From: Bacteroidetes bacterium CG18_big_fil_WC_8_21_14_2_50_41_14
GTDB lineage: Bacteria > Bacteroidota > Bacteroidia > Bacteroidales > F082
Assembly: GCA_002771745.1 (NCBI GenBank)
Contig: PCUL01000411.1
Location: 556 to 34,707, forward strand
Direction of reading: 5' to 3'
Length of the DNA stretch: 34,152 nucleotides
The position numbers were made by a program, and so were the translations under genes. Position 1 is the first letter of the stretch. Each line of letters opens with the position of its first letter. The notes below the pieces were generated by a model that had not been told where the DNA came from, ran no database searches, and saw only the letters and a list, made by a program, of their open reading frames with translations. Positions 16,907 through 24,530 of this stretch are shown here, piece by piece.

Positions 16907-18481
16907 ATGATCAGCTCTCTAAAAATATATAATGAAACGAAAACCTATCTTCTGGGGATCTTTTTACTGTTGGTAAATTTCCCTGTTCTAATTGCAGGGA
17001 ACCAACCAAATGAAGTTTTTGTTTCAGGGCAGGTATTACATGTGCTTTATGGTGGACCAATACCAAACCATAAGGTGAATATTCTCTCTTTTGGAGGCGA
17101 CAATACAAGAGGTTATTACTTTAAGGAAGTCTTTACAAATGATGAAGGTTATTTTTATGATACGATTGTAACTCAGGAAAAAAGCGGTTCCTTCCTGATT
17201 ACAACACTGGATAAAAACAACAAACTTTTTGAAAACACATTGCATTTCAGGTTTGGCGAAAACATTTATTCGAATATCCTTTTAAGCAATTTTTATATTG
17301 ATGCGCCTTATCAGTTAAAACCACTGCAAGCCAGGTTTAAGTACGTACAAAAGGCTTCAGGAGATCGATTTAGATATTGGTTTTTCGATCAGACAACCAA
17401 TCCGCATGTCAGCTCATGGAAATGGGATTTTGGTGACGGAACCACCTCATTGTTGCAAAACCCTGAGCATATTTATAACGAACCCGGTTTGTTTCTGGTT
17501 AGTTTAACAGTGACCATGAATATTTATTCTCAGCAGTTTTCAAACACCATTACCCAATTAATTTACATCAGTCCATTGGAATTTCATCACTTTGGGGGTC
17601 ATGTTTTTTCGGAACTTATGCCCATTGATGCAGGGGTTGCATATCTCTATACCAAAGATTCTGCCAACCATTATTACACATTGGATACTGTCAGGATCGA
17701 CACGCTTGGGTATTATTATTTTTACCAGATTCCCGCGGGAGATTATATTGTAAAAAGTGAGCTCTCCTTAAATTCAATATATCAGGATCATTTGCTTCCA
17801 ACCTATTATGGTGATGAACTGTTGTGGCAGAAAGCAACCCCCATTCACCTGAATATTACCTCATGGGAATATGACATCAGATTAAGGTTACCAGACGATT
17901 ATTTGCCCGGCAATGCCTTAATAGAGGGAACGATTGAATACGATAATCTTCCTAAAGGAATAACCGATGCACAACCTGCAGTTGGGGCGAATATTTTTTT
18001 GATGAATGAAAACGATGAAATGCTGATGTATTCAAAGGCCAACGACCAGGGATTGTTTGAGTTTATGAACATGAAAGTCAAACCCTATTGGATTTATCCT
18101 GAAATCATAGGTGTTACTGCCGAAAAGATCAGGGTTGACCTTACAGGAGAAAATCCAAATGCCACGGGTATTCACATCACGGTGATTGAAGACGTTGCAA
18201 GTGGTATAAACCCTGAACTTGATTTTGGTTCGACAAACTATAAAATCTACCCCAATCCTGTTTCTGATGTGCTGATCGTACAAACCTCTTTTTCGGGAAA
18301 ATCGACTCCTGAAATTCAGCTTTTCAGTGCACAAGGTCAATTGATTAAGACCTATCATCTTGATTTTTCTACTGTTGGATCACTTCACCTGGATGTAACT
18401 GATGTGATGCCAGGAACCTATGTGCTGAAAATATTCAACGGACAAACTGCTTATAGTCGGCTTATTGTAGTAATCAGGTAG
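16907..18481 (+). CDS. Secreted PKD-domain protein with T9SS sorting domain
   Basis: The 524-aa protein begins with a signal peptide (TYLLGIFLLLVNFPVLIAG, somewhat inset from the start). A beta-sandwich resembling carboxypeptidase-regulatory or SdrD-B repeats follows (VFVSGQVLHVLYGGPIPNHK, about residues 35-125). A PKD domain at about 145-222 contains WDFGDGTTS at 173-181. Two more Cna-B/SdrD-like sandwiches (about 225-320 and 325-425) come before the type IX sorting domain (YKIYPNPVSDVLIVQTSF). No catalytic motif is visible, so it is probably a structural or adhesive surface protein. It starts 19 bases after the anti-sigma-like gene, so it probably belongs to the same operon and may be a target of that sigma factor. 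Its stop abuts that of cysS. Confidence 0.86.
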   Translation: MISSLKIYNETKTYLLGIFLLLVNFPVLIAGNQPNEVFVSGQVLHVLYGGPIPNHKVNILSFGGDNTRGYYFKEVFTNDEGYFYDTIVTQEKSGSFLITTLDKNNKLFENTLHFRFGENIYSNILLSNFYIDAPYQLKPLQARFKYVQKASGDRFRYWFFDQTTNPHVSSWKWDFGDGTTSLLQNPEHIYNEPGLFLVSLTVTMNIYSQQFSNTITQLIYISPLEFHHFGGHVFSELMPIDAGVAYLYTKDSANHYYTLDTVRIDTLGYYYFYQIPAGDYIVKSELSLNSIYQDHLLPTYYGDELLWQKATPIHLNITSWEYDIRLRLPDDYLPGNALIEGTIEYDNLPKGITDAQPAVGANIFLMNENDEMLMYSKANDQGLFEFMNMKVKPYWIYPEIIGVTAEKIRVDLTGENPNATGIHITVIEDVASGINPELDFGSTNYKIYPNPVSDVLIVQTSFSGKSTPEIQLFSAQGQLIKTYHLDFSTVGSLHLDVTDVMPGTYVLKIFNGQTAYSRLIVVIR

Positions 18482-19948
18482 TTAGTTAAAACTCCAACGG
18501 GCTCCTTCTTTAGTGTCTTTAACCTGGATATTTAATTTGGCCAGTTCATCTCTGATGCGGTCAGATGTAGCCCAATCTTTATTTTCTTTGGCTTGTTTAC
18601 GTAATTCAAGAATAGTATCCATCAAATAATTCACCAGTTGATCGTTGCTGTTGTTTTTTTCAGGAATTAAACCAAGTACATCAAATAAATACAGGCCGAA
18701 AATTTGTTTAAGTTGATCGATATCCGGCTGTTTAAGACTTGCTTTTCCATCATTTACAAGGTTAATCATTCGGCTTAACTCAAAAAGGTGAGCGATGGTG
18801 ACAGGTGTATTAAAATCATCGTTCATTGCATTTTCCAGTGAGTTTTTAAGCGCATCAATGTCGAATGATGATGTATGAGCTGGTTTTAACAGGTCGATCA
18901 GTTTATAAGTTTCGAAAAGTTTCGACAATCCTTTTTCAGCAGCCTGAAGGGCCTCATTAGAAAAATCAAGTGTGCTTCGATATTGAGCCTGAAGAATAAA
19001 AAAGCGAATGGTCATGGGTGAATAAGCCTGAACTAGCGATTCGTGGTTCCCGGTAAAAAACTCATCGAGGGTAATGAAATTGTTGAGTGATTTGCCCATT
19101 TTTTGCCCATTGACGGTGATCATGTTGTTGTGCATCCAAAATTTCACCGGATCGTGGCCATGGGCAGCATTGGATTGGGCAATCTCTGATTCATGGTGAG
19201 GGAAGAGCAGATCCATTCCACCACCATGAATATCAAAAGGATCGCCTAAATATTTGGCAGCCATTGCCGAACATTCCAGGTGCCAACCCGGAAATCCTTC
19301 GCTCCATGGAGAGGGCCAGTGCATAATGTGTCTGGAGTCTGCCTTTTTCCATAGAGCAAAATCAAAACCGTTTTTCTTTTCTTCCTGCCCTGCCAGTTCA
19401 CGTGTGTTTTGTAGCAGATCTTCTATCTTTCGTCCCGAAAGTTTTCCATATTCAAACTTACGGTTGTATTTTTCTACATCAAAATACACTGAGCCATCGG
19501 CTTCGTATCCATATCCATTTTTAAGAATTTCTTTTACCAATTCAATTTGCTCGATAATGTGACCTGATGCGGTGGGCTCAATGCTGGGATGCAGCACATT
19601 CAGTTCATCCATGTTGGCGTGATAGCGATCAGTATAAAACTTAACCACCTCCATCGGCTCAAGCTCTTCTACCCGTGCTTTTTTGGCAATTTTATCCTCA
19701 CCTTCGTCAGCGTCATTTTCAAGATGGCCCACATCGGTGATATTACGCACATAACGTACTTTATAACCCAGGTGTTTTAAATACCTGAAAACGATATCGA
19801 AGGTGATAGCTGCGCGTGCATGGCCCAGATGTGCATCACCATATACTGTCGGGCCACAAACATACATACCCACATGAGGTGGTGCAATGGGTTTAAACAG
19901 CTGTTTTTTCCTGACTAGGGTATTATAAATATGCAATTGGGTTTCCAT
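18482..19948 (-). CDS. cysS: Cysteinyl-tRNA synthetase
   Basis: A complete 488-aa class I aminoacyl-tRNA synthetase that charges tRNA-Cys. The zinc-ligand cysteine C31 in YVCGPTVYG and the HIGH-type motif HLGH (40-43) are present. [14 protein letters not shown] supplies another ligand, and [17 protein letters not shown] the remaining ones. The signature KMGKS is at 283-287. The C-terminal anticodon-binding DALR-like region ends with [19 protein letters not shown], also conserved. Length and motifs are normal. Its stop codon (18482-18484) directly touches the stop of the convergent PKD gene. A -7 element lies 21 bases before the start. Confidence 0.98.
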   Translation of the reverse strand: METQLHIYNTLVRKKQLFKPIAPPHVGMYVCGPTVYGDAHLGHARAAITFDIVFRYLKHLGYKVRYVRNITDVGHLENDADEGEDKIAKKARVEELEPMEVVKFYTDRYHANMDELNVLHPSIEPTASGHIIEQIELVKEILKNGYGYEADGSVYFDVEKYNRKFEYGKLSGRKIEDLLQNTRELAGQEEKKNGFDFALWKKADSRHIMHWPSPWSEGFPGWHLECSAMAAKYLGDPFDIHGGGMDLLFPHHESEIAQSNAAHGHDPVKFWMHNNMITVNGQKMGKSLNNFITLDEFFTGNHESLVQAYSPMTIRFFILQAQYRSTLDFSNEALQAAEKGLSKLFETYKLIDLLKPAHTSSFDIDALKNSLENAMNDDFNTPVTIAHLFELSRMINLVNDGKASLKQPDIDQLKQIFGLYLFDVLGLIPEKNNSNDQLVNYLMDTILELRKQAKENKDWATSDRIRDELAKLNIQVKDTKEGARWSFN

Positions 19949-19968
19949 GACCGTATCGATTTGAAGTG

Positions 19969-19976
19969 CAAAATTA
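19969..19976 (-). promoter_or_regulatory. -7 element TAATTTTG of cysS
   Basis: The minus strand reads TAATTTTG with its 3' end 20 bases from the ATG of cysS. This gives a short leader of about 14 bases and a transcript separate from the GNAT-like gene upstream. Confidence 0.5.
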
Positions 19977-20055
19977 AGAAAAGACTGTAGATTCAGCGAT
20001 AAATTGAATTTTGTCGTGTTTAAAGCAGCTATTTACAACAAAAGCCGGGCTTACA

Positions 20056-21168
20056 CTACAATTGTTTTACAAAACACCGGCGGCGTTTATGCTGAATATG
20101 GTCGTAGTTTTTCCAAGTAGTCGCACCTTTCAGGTTGGTCTCGAACATGCCGGTAGTTTCCACATATTTTATCCCATTCTCGAGCATAGTATTTTGTAAC
20201 TCACTAATTAAAATGGCGGGCAAGCCTAATTTTTGGTAATGAGGATCGACACCGGTAAGCAGTAGATCCAGAACTTCTGGTTTTTTTAATGCCTTTTTGA
20301 TGTGTAGAAACCCAAATGGAAATAAATGGCCATTTGCTTTCTGCATTGCTTTTGAAAGACTGGGCAAGCCGATGATAAAGGCAGCCAGTTGCCCCTCCTT
20401 TTTGATCATCACAATATATTTTGGAACCAAAACGTCCATGTATTTTTGCGTGGCACTTTTTATCAATTCATCAGAAAACGGGCTTACATACGGAAGTTCG
20501 TCAAAAGCACGGTTCAATAAATAGAATACCTCATTCAAATACAAAATCATTTCTTTTTTCTCTTTTAGGTGAATCACTTCCAGGTTATTACGCTGTTTGA
20601 TGATTTCCACCAGTCGGGTTGCTTTTTCTGGAATTTCCTCAATCTTTATTAAGAATTCAACCCAGTCGTTTTCTTTGGAATAACCCAGCTCCTCAATGTG
20701 TTTTTGATAATACGGGAAGTGCATCACAGAAGCAATTGAAGGCAGGTATTCGAAGCCCTCAATAAGCAAACCCTGGTTGTCGAGGTTAGTAAATCCCAGG
20801 GGTCCATGTATCGCTACAGCACCTTTCTCGCTAAGCCATTTTTCTGCTACTTCAAACAGGGCTTTGGTTACCTCAACATCATCTATTACTTCGAATCGGG
20901 TAAAACGCCCCATTTCTTTACCGATTTTTTTATTGTAATCGTGGTTGACAATGGCACCAATTCGTCCAACACAGCGACCTTCCTTCCAGGCGGTCCAAAA
21001 TTGAGCATCACAAAAGAAAAAGGCTGGGTTCGTTTTAGTTGTTAATTGTTTCACTTCATCTGATTTCAAAGGGGGCACCCAAAAAGGATGATTTTGGTAA
21101 AGCTTAAACTGGAAATCAACAAATGCACGGCAATCTTTATTGGTTATAACAGGCCTAATATCAATCAT
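20056..21168 (-). CDS. GNAT-like acyltransferase-fold protein of unknown substrate
   Basis: The frame is open from 21198, but ATG 21198 lies inside the -7 element at 21196-21203. The start is therefore taken at ATG 21166-21168, giving 370 aa beginning MIDIRPVITNKDCRAFVDF. I recognise a family annotated as hypothetical or GNAT N-acetyltransferase in Bacteroidota and other bacteria. Its features are an N-terminal block with NHPFWVPPLKSDE, GRIGAIVNHDYN, and GPLGFTNLDNQGLLIEGF. The C-terminal half has an acetyltransferase-like strand-helix pattern (LLTGVDPHYQKLGLPAILIS). The tail NYDHIQHKRRRCFVKQL is very basic. Substrate unknown. It is transcribed towards cysS and away from the threonine dehydrogenase gene. 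Confidence 0.85.
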   Translation of the reverse strand: MIDIRPVITNKDCRAFVDFQFKLYQNHPFWVPPLKSDEVKQLTTKTNPAFFFCDAQFWTAWKEGRCVGRIGAIVNHDYNKKIGKEMGRFTRFEVIDDVEVTKALFEVAEKWLSEKGAVAIHGPLGFTNLDNQGLLIEGFEYLPSIASVMHFPYYQKHIEELGYSKENDWVEFLIKIEEIPEKATRLVEIIKQRNNLEVIHLKEKKEMILYLNEVFYLLNRAFDELPYVSPFSDELIKSATQKYMDVLVPKYIVMIKKEGQLAAFIIGLPSLSKAMQKANGHLFPFGFLHIKKALKKPEVLDLLLTGVDPHYQKLGLPAILISELQNTMLENGIKYVETTGMFETNLKGATTWKNYDHIQHKRRRCFVKQL

Positions 21169-21195
21169 ATAGAGAAATGTAAGAAATATATATTG

Positions 21196-21203
21196 CAAAG
21201 ATA
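21196..21203 (-). promoter_or_regulatory. -7 element TATCTTTG that decides the GNAT start
   Basis: An exact TAnnTTTG match on the minus strand overlaps the upstream ATG (21196-21198) of the GNAT frame. A transcript from it begins about 21189-21192, leaving a leader of about 20-25 bases to ATG 21168. Confidence 0.6.
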
Positions 21204-21259
21204 CTATATCACCAGGATTAAATTGACAGTTTTGGTTGTTTTTGCTTTTGATACTTGAT

Positions 21260-21267
21260 TAAATTTG
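21260..21267 (+). promoter_or_regulatory. -7 element TAAATTTG of the threonine dehydrogenase gene
   Basis: An exact TAnnTTTG match 25 bases before ATG 21293. TTTG tracts lie 10-25 bases upstream and may supply the -33 part. Confidence 0.5.
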
Positions 21268-21292
21268 CCACTGTTAATTTAATAACATAAAG

Positions 21293-22240
21293 ATGGAAAA
21301 AATACTGGTAATTGGTTGTTCAGGACAGATAGGTTCGGAACTGGTTATGACATTGCGCAGCATATACGGAAATGAAAATGTGTATGCTACCGATATAAAG
21401 TACCCTACGGACGAGGTTCGGGATAGTGGCCCGGGACAGATCCTGGATGTGTTGGATTTTCAAAACCTGTTGCACTACATTGTTCGCAATAACATCACGC
21501 AAGTATATAATCTGGCGGCTGTATTGTCGGGAAATGCTGAAAAAATTCCGTTGCAGGCATGGGATATTAACATGAAAGCTTTGATCAATACCATCCTGGC
21601 CGCACAACAATCGGATGCCAAAAAACTTTTCTGGCCCAGCTCCATTGCCGTTTTCGGGCCCACCACCCCACGACACAACACTCCGCAGCTTACCATTATG
21701 GAACCCAATACGGTATATGGAATTTCCAAATTGGCCGGTGAACGCTGGGGCGAATATTATCATCAAAAATATGGAATTGACTTCCGTAGCGTACGGTATC
21801 CCGGTTTAATCAGTTATAAAACGGAGGCTGGTGGTGGAACCACAGATTATGCTGTTGAAATATTTTATGAAGCCATTCGCCATGGCCGTTACGAATGCTT
21901 TCTTTCGGCAGATACCGCCTTACCGATGATGTTTATGGATGATGCGATCAATAATACCATTCGGTTAATGCAAACTCCGGGTGAGAACCTTACCCTTAGG
22001 TCGAGCTACAATGTTGCAGGTATATCGTTTACGCCAAAACAACTGGCTGAATCCATTAAAAAATACATGCCTGAATTTAAAATCTCTTATAAACCGGACT
22101 TCCGTCAGGCAATCGCTAATAGTTGGCCTGCAAGTATTGACGATAGTGTTGCCCGTCGTGATTGGGGATTAACACAGGAGTACGACCTGGACAAAATGAC
22201 TAAGCTGATGCTTGAAAAGGTCGAAGAAAAATTGAAATAG
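21293..22240 (+). CDS. SDR-type L-threonine 3-dehydrogenase (NAD-dependent epimerase/dehydratase family)
   Basis: A 315-aa extended short-chain dehydrogenase. The NAD-binding GCSGQIG has glycines 8, 11 and 14, VYNLAAVLSGNAE is the mid-Rossmann motif, and the catalytic pair is Y142 and K146 in VYGISKLAGE. The blocks WPSSIAVFGPTTPRHNTPQ, RYPGLISYKTEAGGGTTDYA and PMMFMDDA are those of the UDP-galactose-epimerase-like threonine dehydrogenase described from Flavobacterium and archaea. It oxidises L-threonine to 2-amino-3-oxobutyrate, normally passed to glycine C-acetyltransferase (Kbl). No kbl gene is in the window. The gene is divergent from the GNAT-like gene. Confidence 0.92.
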   Translation: MEKILVIGCSGQIGSELVMTLRSIYGNENVYATDIKYPTDEVRDSGPGQILDVLDFQNLLHYIVRNNITQVYNLAAVLSGNAEKIPLQAWDINMKALINTILAAQQSDAKKLFWPSSIAVFGPTTPRHNTPQLTIMEPNTVYGISKLAGERWGEYYHQKYGIDFRSVRYPGLISYKTEAGGGTTDYAVEIFYEAIRHGRYECFLSADTALPMMFMDDAINNTIRLMQTPGENLTLRSSYNVAGISFTPKQLAESIKKYMPEFKISYKPDFRQAIANSWPASIDDSVARRDWGLTQEYDLDKMTKLMLEKVEEKLK

Positions 22241-22330
22241 CGTTATGTTTTCATCATCTTAATTTAAATGTTACGAAGTGGTTGATTTTGTGATGTTTAA
22301 ATTATTAACATATTTTTAACTAAATATATG

Positions 22331-22361
22331 TTGGAACATATAATGTTGTTACCTATTTTTG
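22331..22361 (+). promoter_or_regulatory. Promoter of the YceI-CDGSH operon
   Basis: TTGG (22331-22334) and TATTTTTG (22354-22361) are separated by 19 bases, the spacing expected of the Bacteroidota -33/-7 pair. The leader to ATG 22389 is about 20 bases. This is the best-formed promoter in the window. Confidence 0.65.
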
Positions 22362-22388
22362 CGTCTCATTTAACTAACACATTCTCAC

Positions 22389-22979
22389 ATGAAAAAAACA
22401 GGAATTTTATTTACAGTACTTTTAACAGCAACAGGATTATGGGCACAAACTTCCGATTGGGAATTTGATAAAGCACACTCTTCAATCGAGTTTGGTATCG
22501 ATCACATGGTGATTACTGAAGTTACCGGTAAGTTCACCGAGTTTACAGGATCAGTTAAAACCGAAAAGGAAGATTTCTCCGATGCTAAGATTGAGTTTTA
22601 TATTGAAGCAAAAAGCATTAACACAAACAACATCGATCGCGATGATCACTTGCGTAGTGCCGACTTTTTTGATGTAGACAAATTTCAGCAAATTGCCTTT
22701 GTAAGTACATCTTTTACAAATACATCAGCAAAAAATTATTCTTTGGCAGGCAATTTGACCATGCACGGTATCACAAAACCCGTTACATTTGAAGTTACCT
22801 ACGGTGGCATGATTGTAGATCCTTATGGAAATACAAAAGCCGGATTTAAGCTCACAGGAAAATTAAACCGAACGGATTACGGACTAACCTGGAGCAAAGC
22901 GCTCGAAACAGGAGGTCTTGTGGTAGGTGAAGAAGTCACCCTCACTGCCAGGATTGAATTATTGAAAATGAACCATTAA
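22389..22979 (+). CDS. YceI-family periplasmic lipocalin-like protein
   Basis: The 196-aa protein has a signal peptide (MKKTGILFTVLLTATGLWAQ), so it is periplasmic. The YceI fold is recognisable by WEFDKAHSSIEFGIDHMVIT, the FTEFTGSVKTEKEDF region and the SINTNNIDRDDHLRSADFFD block. It ends with NLTMHGITKPVTFEVTYGG and LNRTDYGLTWSKALETGGLVVGEE. YceI proteins bind long isoprenoid chains such as polyprenyl pyrophosphate or quinones in a beta-barrel; the ligand here is not known. It is followed after 11 bases by the CDGSH gene, making a two-gene operon. A MarR regulator lies nearby, a common setting for YceI genes. Confidence 0.95.
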   Translation: MKKTGILFTVLLTATGLWAQTSDWEFDKAHSSIEFGIDHMVITEVTGKFTEFTGSVKTEKEDFSDAKIEFYIEAKSINTNNIDRDDHLRSADFFDVDKFQQIAFVSTSFTNTSAKNYSLAGNLTMHGITKPVTFEVTYGGMIVDPYGNTKAGFKLTGKLNRTDYGLTWSKALETGGLVVGEEVTLTARIELLKMNH

Positions 22980-22990
22980 TAATAATTCTC

Positions 22991-23227
22991 ATGGAGAAGC
23001 CAACGATTGCACAAAAAAAGCCTTTTATCCTGGACATGACTCCCGGCACTTATTACTGGTGTGCCTGTGGCAAGAGTTCAAACCAGCCATTTTGTGATGG
23101 GTCGCACAAAGGAACCGCTTTTACCCCCATAAAAACGGAAATTGCTGAGCAGAAAAAAGTTGCCTGGTGTGGTTGTAAGCACAGTGCGAACAAACCATTT
23201 TGCGATGGTGCTCATATAAATCTCTAA
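22991..23227 (+). CDS. Double CDGSH-type iron-sulfur protein
   Basis: The 78-aa protein carries two CDGSH zinc-finger-like motifs, each predicted to bind a redox-active 2Fe-2S cluster by three cysteines and one histidine. Site 1: C24, C26, C35, H39 (CACGKSSNQPFCDGSH). Site 2: C60, C62, C71, H75 (CGCKHSANKPFCDGAH). This is the short MiNT/Miner2-like architecture with two motifs and no membrane anchor, so a soluble monomer is likely. It is co-transcribed with yceI-like. Members are linked to iron or redox homeostasis, but the function of the bacterial ones is not established. A long hairpin follows. Confidence 0.95.
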   Translation: MEKPTIAQKKPFILDMTPGTYYWCACGKSSNQPFCDGSHKGTAFTPIKTEIAEQKKVAWCGCKHSANKPFCDGAHINL

Positions 23228-23238
23228 TAAACTATTGA

Positions 23239-23273
23239 GGTCTGTCTTCGCAACCTTTTAGCGAAGACAGACC
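23239..23273 (+). terminator. Perfect 13-bp hairpin after the CDGSH gene
   Basis: GGTCTGTCTTCGC and GCGAAGACAGACC are exact inverted repeats around a nine-base loop. They start 12 bases after the CDGSH stop and are followed by ATTTTAA. The U tract is short, so it may be a weak terminator or an mRNA-stabilising 3' end. Two genes later the same strand continues with a methyltransferase. Confidence 0.6.
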
Positions 23274-23298
23274 ATTTTAACTCAATCAATCACAACGG

Positions 23299-23898
23299 AT
23301 GAAATCATTTTGGAATCAGCGATACGGAGCTGCACAATACGCATATGGTGTTGAGCCCAACAAATTTTATAAGGAGCAACTGATTCGCCTGAAACCAGGA
23401 AAAATACTATTTCCAGGAGAAGGGGAAGGCCGAAATGCGGTGTATGCCGCCACTCTTGGTTGGGAAGTTACCGCTTTCGATAGCGCTGAAAACGGAAAAA
23501 TAAAGGCTGATATGCTAGCCGATTTAAATGAGGTAAAAATTGATTATATTCTTGATGATGCTGAAGATGTGATACTGCGTAAAAATTATTTCGATTGTAT
23601 TGTTTTTATCTTTGTGCATCTGCCAGCGGAAAAACGCCGGCTTTTTCACCGTAAAATGATGAGCAAACTAAAACCGGGAGGAATGGTTATTTTTGAAGGA
23701 TTTGCCAAAAAGCAACTTGAATTTAACACAGGTGGCCCACGAAACCTGGGAATGTTGTTTTCAAAAGAAGAAATTTGGGAAGATTTTTCTACTCAAATGC
23801 AGGAATTGAACGTCTTAGAATTGGAAACAAAAATTAATGAAGGTGAGTTTCATCAAGGTATTTCGCAGGTAATCAGATTTGTAGCTAGAAAAAACTAA
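23299..23898 (+). CDS. Class I SAM-dependent methyltransferase, TehB/thiopurine-methyltransferase-like
   Basis: The 199-aa cytoplasmic protein opens with FWNQRYGAAQYAYGVEPNKF, the typical start of small TehB-like methyltransferases. SAM-binding motif I follows (residues 37-46, FPGEGEGRN) with an acidic FDSAENGKIKAD motif II. The region FDCIVFIFVHLPAEKRRLFH and the block KLKPGGMVIFEGF correspond to motifs IV-VI. The substrate is unknown; tellurite, thiol or small-molecule methylation is suggested only by family. It lies 71 bases after the CDGSH gene, beyond a hairpin, and 11 bases before the MarR gene, with which it is likely co-transcribed. Confidence 0.9.
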   Translation: MKSFWNQRYGAAQYAYGVEPNKFYKEQLIRLKPGKILFPGEGEGRNAVYAATLGWEVTAFDSAENGKIKADMLADLNEVKIDYILDDAEDVILRKNYFDCIVFIFVHLPAEKRRLFHRKMMSKLKPGGMVIFEGFAKKQLEFNTGGPRNLGMLFSKEEIWEDFSTQMQELNVLELETKINEGEFHQGISQVIRFVARKN

Positions 23899-23906
23899 TA
23901 ATTTTG
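23899..23906 (+). promoter_or_regulatory. Possible -7 element TAATTTTG in front of the MarR gene
   Basis: An exact TAnnTTTG match fills the gap between the methyltransferase stop (23896-23898) and ATG 23910. If used, the mRNA would begin at or just past the ATG. With only three bases between, either a leaderless message or chance similarity is possible. Confidence 0.3.
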
Positions 23907-23909
23907 AAT

Positions 23910-24356
23910 ATGAAGATTGAAGATGAAATTAAGGGTAAGTTTCGCAATAAATTTCACAAAGCAATCATTAATTTGACTTATACCACCAATCAGTTGAGTC
24001 ATGGTTTTCTTCAGGTGGTAAAGAAACATGGACTCAGTATTCAACAGTATAATATCCTAAGAGTGCTCAGAGGTTTTAAAAGCCAGCCATCAAGTATTGG
24101 TTTTTTAAAAGAACGCATGCTCGACCAGAGTTCTGATGTAAGCCGATTGGTAGATCGACTTGTTCTGCGCAAGTTGGTTCAGCGTACCGAAAGTACTACT
24201 GACAGACGACTAAAGGATGTTGTCATAACCCAGGATGGATTGGATTTATTGGCCAAGATGGATCATTGCGAAGCTCAACAGGATGAGTTACTTAAAACCA
24301 TTTCAGAGGACGAAGCTTGCCAGTTGAACGATTTGTTGGACAAAATAAGGGGTTAA
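23910..24356 (+). CDS. MarR-family transcriptional regulator
   Basis: The protein is 148 aa from ATG 23910. An in-frame TTG at 23904 lies inside a TAnnTTTG motif, so ATG is preferred. The winged helix-turn-helix includes LSIQQYNILRVLRGF, the recognition helix DQSSDVSRLVDRLVLRKLVQR, and the wing with the family signature TTDRRLKDVVIT. Flanking helices form the dimer interface. MarR proteins usually repress neighbouring genes and release DNA on binding a small ligand or on thiol oxidation; one cysteine near the C-terminus (HCEAQ, plus DEACQ) could be redox-sensitive. The yceI-CDGSH operon and the methyltransferase are the obvious candidate targets; this is inferred from position only. Confidence 0.93.
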   Translation: MKIEDEIKGKFRNKFHKAIINLTYTTNQLSHGFLQVVKKHGLSIQQYNILRVLRGFKSQPSSIGFLKERMLDQSSDVSRLVDRLVLRKLVQRTESTTDRRLKDVVITQDGLDLLAKMDHCEAQQDELLKTISEDEACQLNDLLDKIRG

Positions 24357-24491
24357 GGAAAATATTAAAATGAGTTTGATAAAATCAAGTTGCTAAATCC
24401 TCAGTTTCGTAGAATTACCAAAATCTAATCAAGCAATTAATCCAACAGGTTCAACATATTGACGAATATTCAGTTGTCTTGCAACGATTAT

Positions 24492-24499
24492 TAATTTTG
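24492..24499 (+). promoter_or_regulatory. -7 element TAATTTTG that decides the arylsulfotransferase-like start
   Basis: The exact TAnnTTTG match ends one base before ATG 24501, which therefore cannot be in the transcript start region. The expected transcription start is about 24503-24507, so translation must begin at ATG 24531 or 24534. Confidence 0.6.
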
Positions 24500-24530
24500 C
24501 ATGGTCAGAAGAGAGAGTCGCAAAATTTCC

